The translations under genes and the position numbers were made by a program. A model generated the notes under the pieces. The model saw only the letters and a program-made list of their open reading frames with translations, had not been told where the DNA came from and did no database searches. From Paraphaeosphaeria minitans (lineage: Eukaryota > Ascomycota > Dothideomycetes > Pleosporales > Didymosphaeriaceae), in assembly GCA_015832175.1 (NCBI GenBank), contig WJXW01000004.1, forward strand, positions 806,001 to 870,000: a DNA stretch of 64,000 bases. The letters are read 5' to 3'. Positions 39,497-51,526 of the stretch are shown here, one piece after another (the stretch's first letter is position 1; each line of letters opens with the position of its first letter).

Positions 39497-39691
39497 TGTT
39501 AAAGTAAAACACTCACTTCTGTAATTCTTTCTAGATCTACTAATTTATATTACAGGATTCTTGCTAAGAGGCTCGTTTCTTTTATATATAGTCTGCCCTT
39601 TCGGCATCCTTTCCTACAATTAGCTATTTGTATTCTTTATAACTCTGCTCCTGAATATCCTGTGATAGTTCGAGCCCTTTTTACCACAACA
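39497..39691 (+). repeat. LTR of Copia Y (3' LTR)
   Basis: This 195-bp LTR, TGTTAAAGTAAAACAC to CCACAACA, is equal in length to 26298-26492 and differs from it mainly by transitions. A purine-rich CTAGGGGGTG precedes it. TATAA follows as TSD. Confidence 0.92.
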
Positions 39692-39696
39692 TATAA

Positions 39697-39853
39697 GTAC
39701 TATAGATAAGTTAGAAGCGCTTAAGGCATAAGAGGAGTTAGCGTAGGCTACTGCGTTAATAAATCCTAACGCGCTATTAGGCGCTAAGGTAATTAACTAG
39801 TCTGTTTTATAGGCTAGCCTTTATGCTAGTAGTAATTCCTAGGTGCGTCCTAG
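39697..39853 (+). pseudogene. Antisense accessory ORF of Gypsy H (type II), second part
   Basis: This continues from 26,297 across Copia Y: TIDKLEALKAQEELAQAT and the following Leu/Val-rich tail match the uninterrupted copy in element F at about 40,750-40,910. It ends at the CCTAG target site (39849-39853) where the LTR of element F begins. Confidence 0.6.
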
Positions 39854-40309
39854 TGTTACATTCAAGAGGGTAGCTAGTCCTAGAGGGTTAAGGTTGGTTC
39901 TTAGGCAGGAGTACTTATAGAAGGTAGAAGGTCTTATTAGTATAATAGTATCTTATAAAGTGTAACAAGTTAATAATTTAGTCTACTAGAATCTAAATAA
40001 TAGATTAATAAACAGATTAAACATAAGTATAAAAAGCTTATTCTTGCGTTCTTATATACTAAGTAATCCCACACGTCCTAGAATCCTATATGTCCTAGAG
40101 TCCTATATGTCCTAGAGTCCTATACGTCCTAGAGTCCTATATAGGCGAGTCCTACGCGTTCTAGAGTTCCTGTATAGGCGAGGCCTGTGTAGTCTTTAGG
40201 ACTTTTAGGACCTATAACCTATTATCTAGCTACTTAGTTAGCTAACTCTAGTAGACTAGTAGTCTAATAAGCTCGTACCCTACTACTTATATATAGCTAG
40301 ATTTTAATA
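39854..40309 (-). repeat. Gypsy LTR, subtype II (3' LTR of element F)
   Basis: This 456-bp LTR runs from TGTTACATTCAAGAGGG to TTTAATA. The U3 has the 17-bp tandem units with TCCTAGAGTCCTATA(T/C)G. Its length equals the other subtype II LTRs. Confidence 0.88.
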
Positions 40310-40329
40310 TTATTCTCCCCCTCTAAGCT

Positions 40330-40930
40330 TAATGTCCTTATAAGTTAACTACCTATAAAGTTATTATTTTATTCTGTTTAATATTGCTATAGTTAAGCTA
40401 ATTATTTTAAAAAAGACTACGTTTTTATAATAGTTATCTATTTATACTACGCTAAGAAAAAATATACTTATTATCTTTTTTCTTTACACTCTTAGTGTAC
40501 TAACTGCGTTAGATAGGGAAACTAGAAGTATAAGCCTAAGAAGATCTCTTTACTAGATTATTTAAAAATAGATGCTAAAATAGAGAGGTTAGAAAAGTTA
40601 GAGGCTAAAGAGAAAGTAAAGCTCTATATTAAGAAAGAGCTAGCTAAGGCAGCTCTCCTTTACGCTTATTAGGTGTAAGAGAAAATAGCGCGCTTACGTA
40701 ATTAGTAAAAGATATTACGTTAGAAGGAATAAGAATTGTTTAATTATAGTATAAGTACTATAGACGAGTTAGAAGCGCTTAAGGCGTAGGAGGAGTTAGT
40801 GTAGGCTACTATATTAATAAATTCTAACGTGCTGTTAGGCGCTAAGGTAATTAACTAGTCTGTTTTATAGGCTAGTTCTTATACTAGTGGTAATTTCTAG
40901 GTGCGTCCTAGTTGTCTTCTTATAATTTCT
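40330..40930 (+). pseudogene. Antisense accessory ORF of Gypsy F (type II)
   Basis: This is the only uninterrupted plus-strand type II copy, a frame of roughly 190 codons when TAG/TAA are read as Gln. The Cys motif HSQCTNCVRQGNQKYKPK lies near 40,490-40,540. The coiled coil has KIERLEKLEAKEKVKLY, then KKELAKAALLYAY. A basic RLRNQQKILRQKEQE segment, LFNYSISTIDELEALKAQEE and a Ser-rich tail follow. The exact start is unclear because the upstream ATG appears mutated. The 3' end meets the pol 3' end near 40,930. Confidence 0.62.
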
Positions 40931-43900
40931 AGCGTTTAATTATAGAAGTTGTTTATCTACTATTAATAGTTAGATAGGTTTTTTTTAGATTCCTATGTAT
41001 TCTTACTAGACAAATACCCTTTCTATTTAATAAGGTATTCTTTAGTGTCTGTGTACGCATTACGTACTTATAGGATTTATTCTACTTTAAATTTAGTCTC
41101 TTCCTAAGCTTAGTAATAGAAGGTGGTTTTAATTAGCGTTTCTGGGTCTACTAGTTCTAGTAGTAATACGTGGAATACTAGGTGTATTTTTGTATCTGGT
41201 AGTAGTTCTAACTTATAGTTTACTAGTGATATTTGCTTAGAAATATAAAATAGTTTAACCTTAATATAATCTAGTTTCTTGTTTTTTTTCTTCTAAGTTT
41301 AAAGATTCTTTATAAGTAGATATACTTTATCCCCCTTTTTTAGCTAAGGTGCTATTTTTCGTTTTTAATTTTAGTAAGAAATTAATTGCTATTAAGCTTT
41401 TTTAAAGTTCTCTTAGAGTTATTAGTGTATTTTCTTTATATTTTCTACTATATTTATAGCTTCTTTTACTTTAATTGTCGTAGGAAATTATTAGTTAAAG
41501 AGATGTAGGTGTCTTCTATAGTTTATATAGAATAGTGTATATCCTAATACTACTAATACTTTATTATTATAGGCTAACTATGCTATAAGTAGTAATAAAA
41601 CCTAGTTATCCTTCTAACTGTTACAGTAGATGCGTAGGTACGTTTCTATAGTTGAGTTTATACATTCTATCTGTCTATCTGTTTATAGATAGTAAGCTGT
41701 TAATAGTTTTTGTTTTATTCTAAGTAGGGCTATAAGCGTTATGTACTAATTTAACGTAAAGAGCTTATCTTTATTACTAATAATTATTTTTAGGATTTTA
41801 TAGTATCTAATTAGTTAGTCTAGGATAAGAAAAGTAAGTTCCTTTGCCATTATGCTTTTAAGGCATAGAATAAGCTTAATATACTTAGTTAGTTAGTAGA
41901 CTATTACTAGTATACTATTATACTTAATTCCTGTTATTAGATCCTTAGAGTTTAGAATTCCTATAATAAAATCTATAGTAATATCTTCCTATAGTGCTAT
42001 TAGTATTCTAATCGCTTATATCTCTCTATATTTAAAATGTGTGCTATATTTGTTTCTCTAGCATTCTGCACATTTATAGATATAAGTTATTACAGCTTTC
42101 TTAATTCCTTTAAAGGTGTAATATCTTTAGATAAGTTCTATTATTTTTGTGATGTCTAGGTGTCTGTACATAGGGTCATCGTGGTATTATTAGATAATCT
42201 TAGTCTATAGATGTTTCGGAACTTCTTAGTTAATTACTAAAAGTTAATTTAGTTCCACTATTAGTTCTAGAGATCCATCTTTAGCTTTGCAAAGGATTGC
42301 GGAGAAGGTTTTTACCTTTTCTCCTACTAAATTACTTTGTTGGCTAAGAGCGTCTACTCTGCCATTTTCTTTTCTAGCTATATAGATAATTTTAAACTTA
42401 TACTACCTAGTAGTCTGCGACTATCTTTATTGTTATAGCGTAAGTTCTTTTATTGTTGTGAACCTTAGAAGGTTCTTATAATCTATATAGATTTCTAGCA
42501 TTAAGTAACTAAGTGCGTAAATCCTCTAGTGCTTTAAGGCTTTAACAATAGCGTAGAGTTCTTTATTATATACGTTGTATCGTGTTTCGGCGTTACTAAA
42601 TTTACATAAGTAATAGGCAATTAGATGCTATTTACTGTTACATTCTTATTTAGCGTAGGCGCCTAGCGTAAAATTGCTAGCGTCTGTTTTAAAGCGCAGT
42701 GGTTCATCGCTTCTAAAATAAATAAGGATAAGTTCTATAATACATGCTATCTTAAGGAGTTAGAATAACATTCTATACTTATTTATTTATTTAAAGGGTA
42801 CGTCCTTCTTTATAAGATTTATTAAAGGTATTATAACCTTTACGTAATCTTAAATAAATTATTAGTTAAATCTATAGAATTCTAAGAATTCTTAGATGTT
42901 CTTAGCTATCTTTAGTATGAGCTAGTTCTTAATATATTTAATTTTACTTAGTGCTATCTTTATTCCTTTTGTAGTAATAATATGTCCTAGGAATTTAAGT
43001 TATTTAACATTAAACTTATATTTCTTAAGTTTAATACAAAGGCATGCTTTGTCTAGTGCTTTTAATACTATCTATACATACTTAGTGTAGTTAGATTTGT
43101 TTTTAGAAAAAAAAGAATATCGTCTATATACGCAATAATAAATATGTCTAGATATTTGTGGAGTACATTATTAATAAGTGCTATAAAAGCTACTAGTGCG
43201 TTTGTAAGTCTAAAAGGCATAATCTTATATTTAAATAGTTTATAGCGTAATTAAAACGCTATTTTCTATTCTTTACCTTTATTAATTTATATAAGGTGGT
43301 AACCGTCTCTTAGATCTATTATTATAAATATCTTGGCTTAAGATAGTTAATCTTGTAACTCTATAATATTCAGTAGTAGATATTAGTTCTTTATTATTAT
43401 ATTATTAAGTTGTTAGTAGTTAACGTATAGTTTGTCTAATCTATCTTTTTTCTTAATAAATATAAAAGGGCTTACTACTAGTAACTTTAATAGTTATATA
43501 TATCCTTTTTTAAGATTTGTCTTAATAAAATTACGTTCTTTAAGGAGTTGTTCTCTTATCTTACTATATAGTAGTGTAAAGGGTGGCGTCTTCCCTTCTT
43601 CTAGGTCTATTATAAGATCCTAGGGTTAATGTTTAGGTAGGTTTGCTTTTTCTTCCTTTTCTATAAATATATGTGTCTATTTCCTATACTCTCTTAGTAA
43701 GGTAAAGGTGTACTATTATTCTCCTTCTTACGCTTCTTAACCTAGTGGTTCCTACTAGTGTCTACTAAGCTATGCTTCTATTCTTTAACTGTCTATCGCG
43801 GTATTATATTATTAATAACTCCCTTATCTACTATTGTTTTTAGTTAATATATAGGCTTTACTTATAATATAAAATTACAGCGTTTAAATAATATTTTATT

Positions 43901-44765
43901 TATACCCTAGTTAATCTATAGGTTGTGTATTATTAACTAAAGTAATCCTAAACTAACTTATACTTAGATCCTAGTAGGATATTTAAGGTAAGTTTCTTTT
44001 TATATCCTTAGACTATTATTATAGTAGTAACCTCCTAGTATATCTAAGGTGTCTTAGGCATTAGGGATCTATTTATAATATAGATAATATAGGGTACTTT
44101 TTTCTCTAATATTATAAGTCCTACTTATCTTACTATTTAATAAAATATAAAGTTCCTTTCTACTCTTAAGTCTATAAGAGCTTAAGCCTATATTCTTTTA
44201 AGCTGTACTAGTAGCTTAACTAATACTGTACTTACTATAGTATTTAATTTAATAAAGGTGTTTTCTTGTCTAAATTTAGGCCTAAAAAAGATATCTATTT
44301 GTATAGGTTGTAGTTAAGTTCTAGTGCCTAGTATACGTTTCTAAGTATCTACTTCTATTATTATTCTTAAGTATATAGCTTATATAGATTATCTTCTTCT
44401 TCTTCCTATAAGGATATTCTTCTATCTTTCCTCCTACAGTCTTTACTGTTCCTGTGTACTAGTTAAATTAGTAGTTCTATTATTACTTCTTATATAGGGC
44501 AGTTTGTAAAGCCGTTTAAACGTTTAGCTATGTAGTGGTATTTATAGTTTTAGTTTAGACACGTGTATTAGTATAGTTGTATACAGCCTCTATTAATAAG
44601 TATATTATAGTATTTATTACCCTTTAGCGTAAGGTAAGGAAAGTATTTTACTTATTACTTATTTTAGAGGTGTTTGTTACAGGCTGCGATAGGGTAGTCT
44701 ATCCATATCTATCTATAGCGCAGTTTCTTTCTAGGTTATTTCTTATTCTCTTTTTTCTCTGCCTT
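40931..44765 (-). pseudogene. Gypsy F pol, decayed
   Basis: Minus strand. The chromodomain lies at about 40,960-41,070 and is of the same divergent kind as in element C. Integrase lies at about 41,580-42,180, RNase H near 42,680. RT lies at about 43,000-43,300, with the YxDD box destroyed by a small deletion/stop near 43,120. The protease region lies near 44,180. The region between protease and gag is cut at 44,765. Gln, Trp and many Asp/Cys codons are mutated. Confidence 0.8.
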
Positions 44766-45175
44766 TGTTAAATCCAAGAGGGTAGCTAGTCCTAGAGGGT
44801 TAAGGTTGGTTCTTGGGTAGAAGTACTTATAAAGGTGGAAGGTCTTATTAATATAATAGTATCTTGCGAAGTGTAATAAGTTAATAATATAGTCTGCTAG
44901 AATCTAAACGATAGATTAATAAATAGATTAAACACGAGTATAGAGAGCCTATCTTTGTGTTCTTATATACTTTAAGCGATTAGTAGACTAATTGCTCTAA
45001 TTAAACTAATTAAGTACTAATTAGTTACTTAGTATATTAAGTGCTTAGTCTAATTAGTTGTCTTAGCGCTCTAATTACACTAATTAGGTTACGTAACCTT
45101 TTGTGCTGTGCCACTTAAACAACAAATATAGATATATATAAAGATCCTAGGAGGCCTAGCCTTTAGATCTTAATA
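44766..45175 (-). repeat. Gypsy LTR, subtype IV (3' LTR of element K)
   Basis: This 410-bp LTR runs from TGTTAAATCC to CTTAATA. The U3 has the CTAATTA palindromes and the AGGAGGCCTAGCC end of subtype IV. TATTATCTCCCTC follows (complement of the polypurine tract), as in element D. Confidence 0.88.
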
Positions 45176-45236
45176 TTATCTCCCTCTTTACTAGGATTTA
45201 TCCTTAAATTATATAACTGTGTCTTATGCCTAGTTA

Positions 45237-45692
45237 TGTTAGGATCCGGCCGTGCGCGAGTAGCAGGGCGCGAGCTTATTAGACTACTAGTCTACTAGAG
45301 TTAGCTAACTAAGTAGTTAGATAACAGGTTATAGGTCCTAAGGGTCCTAAGGACTGCACGGGCCTCGCCTGTACAGGAACTCTAGGACGCGTGGGACTCG
45401 CCCGTATGGGACTCTAGGACATATGGGACTTTGGGATATATGGGACTCTAGGACATATGGGACTCTGGGAAGTGTGGGACTACTTAGTATATAGGAACGC
45501 GAGAATAAGCTTCTTATACTTGTATTTAATCTGTTTATTAATCTATTGTTTAGATTCTAGCAGACTAAATTATTAACTTATTACACTCCGCAAGATACTA
45601 TTATATTAATAAAATCTTCTACCTTTTGTAAGTACTCCTGCCTAAGAACTAACCTTAACCCTTTAGGACTAGCTACCCTCTTAGATTTAACA
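45237..45692 (+). repeat. Gypsy LTR, subtype II (5' LTR of element C)
   Basis: This 456-bp LTR runs from TGTTAGGATCC to TTTAACA. The U3 starts unusually GC-rich and holds six or so GGGACTCTAGGACATAT-type units of 17 bp. TATATAGGAACGCGAG marks the shared part. It pairs with 51527-51982. Confidence 0.92.
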
Positions 45693-48600
45693 TCTTAAAC
45701 ACCCTTAATATAAGTACTTTACAAACTCCTACCTCTTTTACAGCTTTAGGTGCTACTAAGATTACTTCTATAAAGGATAGTAGTAAAGCGTATAAACCTA
45801 ATCTCTACTTTAGCAAACAAACTTAAACTAACGTCTAGATTCTCTAGTTAGACCTCTACTTCTTTAACTTAAATAAACCTCTTAAAGATAAAAAGAAGGT
45901 TATCTTTGCAGCAATATATATGTGAGGAGATATAGAATTATAGATCTATCCCTATCTTAAAAAGTACCTAGGAATGGACTATAACAACAATAACGACGAT
46001 TACGTAAATAAGCACGCTAATGTAGTTAATATTATTAAGGATTATAATAACTTTAAGAAATGCCTTAAACAACTCTTTAGGATTGCTAATAAGGACTCTA
46101 TTATAAAGGCAAAGATTTAGACTATAACTTAGAAACAATTAGTAGCTAAGTATATAGCTAAGTTTTGTAAATACGCTGTGCAGCTTAACTAGGACAATGA
46201 ATCTCTCTAGGACATGTATAAATAAGGACTTAAATAGAAACTACGTAAGGAACTCTTACGTAGTAGTGCACAAATTACTAACCTTAAAGAACTGTATAAA
46301 GAAACTATTAGGATTAATAGAGAGTGGTTTTTACTGTAATAAGAGCTCTACTAAAACCCTAGGGTAATAAGCTTTAGATAACTAGTAAAAGTGGTTTATA
46401 AGAACCTTATTAGAATTGTCTAAAAGTAATAGCTAAGGAACTACTAGAGATACGAACTAATGGAAGATGTCTAGTTTAACTATATAGGTAAAGGAAAAGG
46501 AGGAAGGATAGGCCCTAAGTAGCCTAATAAACGCGTCTCTAATAGAAGTTAATAACTAATAACTAAGACCTATAAATGCTTTATATATAGTAAACTAGGC
46601 TATATAGCCAGGAACTATAAATTAAAGAACAAAGTCTATTAAACTAAGTTAAATATACTAACTATTAAAGACTAAGAACCTAATAAGAAATAGGAAGTTA
46701 TTATAACGCCATTTAGTTACTAACGCGTTACACTAGAGCAAAGTAAGCAATTAGATTTACTTAACTTATAATAATACAAAGATCTAGAAGACAACTCTAA
46801 CGTATACTATAACGTAGAAGATGTAGAAGAGATACTAAAATCTCCTACTCCTTATCTACAAAGTAGGCAGGAAGAAGATAACCCTATATTACCTAAGTAT
46901 AAACTAAATGTTTAGGACTATATAGAACCCTACTAGGTATCAAAAGGAATGCAACCCTACAAAAATGAGAAATTAGACTACGTACTAAAGTACTACCTAG
47001 ACCACTGAAATCCTACACACTAATTCTATATGTGAACGCATTGCGAAGAACTAACATGCGTATAATATAAAGTAGAGAAAGAGGAGAATAAGAAATAACC
47101 TAGAAGGAAACTGCGCTGTAGATAGATGTGGACAGACTACCCTATTATAGCTTACAACAAACACCTCTAGGATAAATAATAAGTAAAATACTTTCCTTAC
47201 CTTACGCTAAAGAGCAACAAATACTATAATATACTTATTAATAGAGACTATATGTAACTATACTAGTATACATGTCTAAACCAAGACTACGAATACTACT
47301 ATATGGCTAAACGTTTAGACGGCTTTATAAACTGCCCTACGTAAGAAGTAATAATAGAGCTACTAATTTAACTAGTATATAGGAATAGTAAAGACTGTAG
47401 GAGGAAAAACAGAAGAATATCCTTACAGGAAGAACAAGAAGACGATCTATATAAGCCATGTATTTAAGAATAATAATAGAAGCGGATGCTTAGAAACGCA
47501 TATTAGGCACTAGAACTTAATTATAACCTACACAAATAGATGTCTTTTTTAGGCCTAAACTTAGACAAGAAAACGCCTTTATTAAATTAAATACTATAGT
47601 AAGCACGGTATTAGTTAAGCTACTAGTATAGTTTAAAGGAATATAGGCTTAAGCTCTTGTAGACTTAAGAGTAGGAAAGAACTTTATATTTTATTAGATA
47701 GTAAGACGAGTAGGACTTATAATATTAGAGAAAGAAGTACTCTATATTATCTATATTACAAATAGATCCCTAATGCCTAAGACACCTTAAATATACCAGG
47801 AGGTCACTACTATAATAACAGTCCAAGGATATAGAGAGGAACTTACCTTAGATGTCTTACTAGAATTTAAGCATAAGTTAGTCTTAGGATTACCTTAGTT
47901 AATAATACACAACTTATAGATTAACTAGGGTATAAAGAAAATATTGTTTAAATGCTGTAATTATGCATTGTAAGTAAAGCCTACGCATTAACTAAAAATA
48001 ATAGTAGATAAGGGAGTTATTAACAGCATAATACTGCGACAGATAGTTAAAAAACGGAAATACACCTTAGTAGACGCTGGTAGGAACCACTAGGTTAGAA
48101 AGCGCAAGAAGGAGGACGATAGTACACCTCTTACCTTACTAAGAGAGTACAGGAAATGGACATATATGTTTACAGAAAAGGAAGGAAAAGTAAACCTACT
48201 AGAACATTAACCCTAGGATCTTACGATAGACCTAGAAAAAGGGAAGACGCCACCCTTTAGACTACTATATAGTAAAATAGAAGAAGAACTCCTTAAAGAA
48301 CGTATTTTTATTAAGATAAATCTTAAGAAAGGATATATATAACTATTAAAGTTACTAGTAATAAGCCCTTTTATGTTTGTTAAGAAAAAGGATGGATTAG
48401 ACAGACTATGCGTTAACTACTAACAACTTAACGACATAATAATAAAAAACTAATATCTACTACTAAATATTACAGAGTTACGAGATTAACTATTTTGAGC
48501 TAAGATATTTACAATAATAGATCTAAGAGACGGTTACTACCTTATACAAATTAAAAAAGGTAAAGAATAGAAAACAGCGTTTTAATTACGCTACAGACTA

Positions 48601-50900
48601 TTTGAGTATAAGGTTATGCTATTTGGACTTACGAATGCACTAGTAGCTTTTATGGCACTTGTTAATAACGTACTTTGCGAATATCTGGACATATTCATTA
48701 TTATATATATAGATAATATCCTTGTCTTTTCTAAAAACGAATTGGACCACACTAAGCATGTACAGATAGTACTAGAAGTACTGGATAAAGTATACCTTTA
48801 TATTAAACTTAAGAAATGTAAGTTTAACGTTAAACAACTTAAATTCCTAGGACATATTATTACTATGGAAGGAATTAAGATGGCACTAAGTAAAGTTAAA
48901 TATATTAAGAACTGGCTAATACTAAAGATAGCCAAGAATATCTAAGAATTCTTAGGATTCTGTGGATTTAATTAATAATTTATTTAAGATTACGTAAAGG
49001 TCACAATACCTTTAATAAATCTTATAAAGAAGGATGTACCCTTTAAATAGATAGACGAGTGTAGAATGTTATTCTAACTTCTTAAGATAGTATGTATTAT
49101 AGAACCTGTCCTTGTTTATTTTAGAAGCGATAAACTACTACGCTTTAAAATAGACGCTAGTAATCTTACGCTAGGCGCCTACGCTAAATAAAAATGTAAT
49201 AGTAAATGGCACTTAATTGCCTATTACTTATGCAAATTTAATAACGCCAAAACATAATATAACGTATACGATAAAGAACTCTACGCTATTATTAAAGCCT
49301 TAAAGCACTAGAGGATTTACGCGCTTAGTTGCTTAACGCTAGAAATCTACATAGATTATAAGAACCTTCTAAGGTTCACAATAACAAAAGAACTTACGCC
49401 ATAATAATAAAGATAGTTGCAAACTATAGGGTAGTATAAGTTTAAAACTATCTATGTAGCTAGAAAAGAAAATAGTAGAGCAGACGCTCTTAGCTAACAA
49501 AGTAATTTAGTAGGAGAAAAGGTAAAAACCTTCTCTATAATCCTTTGCAAAGCTAAAGATAGATCTCTAGAGCTAATAGTGGAACTAAATTAATTTTTAG
49601 TAATTAACTAAGAAGTTCTAGAACATCTACAGACTGAGATTATTTAATAATACTACGATAACTCTATGTACGGACACCTAGGCATTATAAAATAAATAGA
49701 ACTTATCTAAAGGAATTACACCTTTAAAGGAATTAAAGAAGCTGTAATAACTTATATCTATAAATATGCAGAATGCTAGAGAAATAAACACAGTATATAT
49801 TTCAAATATAGAGAGATGTAAGCAATTAGAATACTAACAGTACTATAGGAAGACATTGCTATAGATTTTGTTACAGGAATTCTAAACTCTAAGGATTTAA
49901 TAACAGGAATTAAATACAATAGTATACTAGTAATAGTCTACTAACTAACTAAGTATATTAAGCTTATTCTATGCCTTAAAAGAATAATAGCAAAGGAACT
50001 TGCTTTTCTTATCTTAGACTAACTAATTAGACACTATAGAATCCTAAAAATAATTATTAGCAATAGAGACAAGCTCTTTATATTAAATTATTAAATAACG
50101 CTTATAGCACTACTTAGAACAAAATAAAAACTATTAATAGCTTACTATCTATAAACTAATAGATAAATAGAACGTATGAACTAAACTATAGAAACGTACC
50201 TACGCATCTACTGTAATAGTTAGAAGAATAACTAGGTTTTATTACTACCTATGGCACAGTTGGCCTATAATAACAAAGTATTAGTAGTATTAGGATATAC
50301 ACTGTTCTATATAAACCACAGAAGACACCTATATCTCTTTAACCAACGATTTCCTGCGACAATTAAAGCAAAAGAAGTCATAGATATGGCAGAAAACATA
50401 GAGAAAATACACTAATAACTCTAAGAGAACCTTAAAAAAGCTTAATAGTAATTAATTTCTTACTAAAATTAAAAACGAAAATAGCACCTTAGCTAAAGAA
50501 GGGGGATAAAGTATATCTGCTTACAAAGAACCTTTGAACTTAGAAGAAAAAACATAAGAAACTGGATTATACTAAGGTTGGACTATTTTATATTTCTAAG
50601 TAAATATTACTAGTGAACTATAAGTTGGAACTACCGCCAGATGCAAAGATATACCTGGTATTCCACGTATTACTACTGGAACTAGCAGACCCTGAAATAC
50701 TAGTTAAAACTACCTTCTACTACTAAACTAAGGAAGAAAATAAATTTAAAGTAGAACAAATCCTATAAGTATGTAATGCGTACACGGACACTGAAGAATA
50801 CCTTGTTAAATAGAAAGGGTATTCGTCTAGTGAAAATATATAGGAACCTAAGGAAAACCTATTTAACTGTTAATAACGGATAAACGACTTCTATAATTAA
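45693..50900 (+). pseudogene. Gypsy C gag-pol, decayed
   Basis: Plus strand. The gag core lies at about 45,760-46,500. The zinc knuckle at about 46,578-46,619 reads CFIYSKLGYIARNY, with most metal ligands lost to Tyr. The protease region lies near 47,650. RT lies at about 48,350-48,960, with an open frame at 48616-48945 and the box reading YIDN near 48,705. RNase H lies near 49,150 and integrase at about 49,680-50,250. The chromodomain at about 50,790-50,880 reads EEYLVK.KGYSSSEN. Its C-terminal tail differs from subtypes I, III and IV. Stops at Gln/Trp codons exclude function. Confidence 0.87.
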
Positions 50901-50904
50901 ACGC

Positions 50905-51470
50905 CGGAAATTATAAAGAGACGACTAGGATGCACCTAGGAATTACTACCAGCACAAGGGCTAGCCTATAAAATAGACTAGTTAATTACCTCAGCGCCTA
51001 ACAGCGTGTTAGGATTTATTAACGCGGTAGCCTACACTAACTCCTCCTGCGCCTTAAGCGCTTTTAACTTGTCTATAGTACTTATACTATAATTAAATAA
51101 TTCTTATTCCTTTTAACGCAATTTTTTTTACTAATTACGTAAACGCGCCATCTTCTCTCGCGCTTAACAGGCGTGAAGGAGAGCTGCCTTAGCTAGCTCT
51201 TCTTTAACATAGAGCTTTACTTTCTCTTTAGCCTCTAACTTCTCTAACCTCTTTATTTTAGTATTTATTTTTAAATAATCTAGTAAAAGGATCTCTTTAG
51301 GCTCGCACTTTTGGTTTCTCTACCTAACGTAGTTGGTACACTAAGAGTGTAAAGAAGAAAGATAATAAGTATATTTTTTCTTAGCGTAGTACAAATAGGT
51401 AACTATTATAAAAATGTAGTCTTTCTTAAGACGATTAGCTTGACTGTGGCGATGTTAAATAGAACAAGAT
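50905..51470 (-). pseudogene. Antisense accessory ORF of Gypsy C (type II)
   Basis: On the minus strand this is the same protein as in copies F and H: HSQCTNYVRQRNQKCEPK, KRLEKLEAKEKVKLY, ELAKAALLHACQAREKMA and a Ser/Asn tail. Stops sit at Gln positions. It begins close to the polypurine tract and 3' LTR and runs towards the pol stop. Confidence 0.6.
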
Positions 51471-51526
51471 AATAACTTTATAGGTAGTTAACTTATAAGG
51501 ATATTAAGCTTAGAGAGGGAGGATAA

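Larger units (their letters stand above)
26298..39691 (+). mobile_element. Ty1/Copia element Y, interrupted by Gypsy B
   Basis: The plus-strand element has 195-bp LTRs and the TSD TATAA (26293-26297 and 39692-39696). The empty site is visible in copy F as TTATAGTATAAGTACTATAG. Its own length is about 6.7 kb without element B (29551-36215). The order is gag, integrase, RT, RNase H, then an unusual 1.1-kb tail before the 3' LTR. Confidence 0.92.
25397..39853 (-). mobile_element. Ty3/Gypsy element H (subtype II), truncated
   Basis: This is a minus-strand copy of which only the 3' LTR (25397-25852) and the antisense ORF (25866-26297 and 39697-39853) remain. Copia Y interrupts it at 26298-39691, and Gypsy F inserted at 39,854. 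No pol or gag of H is found to the right of F. The left target-site copy is TATAT (25392-25396); the right one is lost. Confidence 0.75.
39854..44765 (-). mobile_element. Ty3/Gypsy element F (subtype II), truncated by K
   Basis: This minus-strand copy is inserted in the antisense ORF of element H at CCTAG. It contains the 3' LTR, the antisense ORF and pol up to the region between gag and protease. It then stops at 44,765 where the LTR of element K begins (GCCTT, 44761-44765, as the left target-site copy). No matching right part with a subtype II 5' LTR is found to the right. Confidence 0.82.

Noticed and set aside
39226..43623. Open frames at 39226-39441 (minus) and 43432-43623 (plus)
   Set aside because: The first lies in the AT-rich end of the Copia Y tail with no motif; the second is antisense to pol of Gypsy F.
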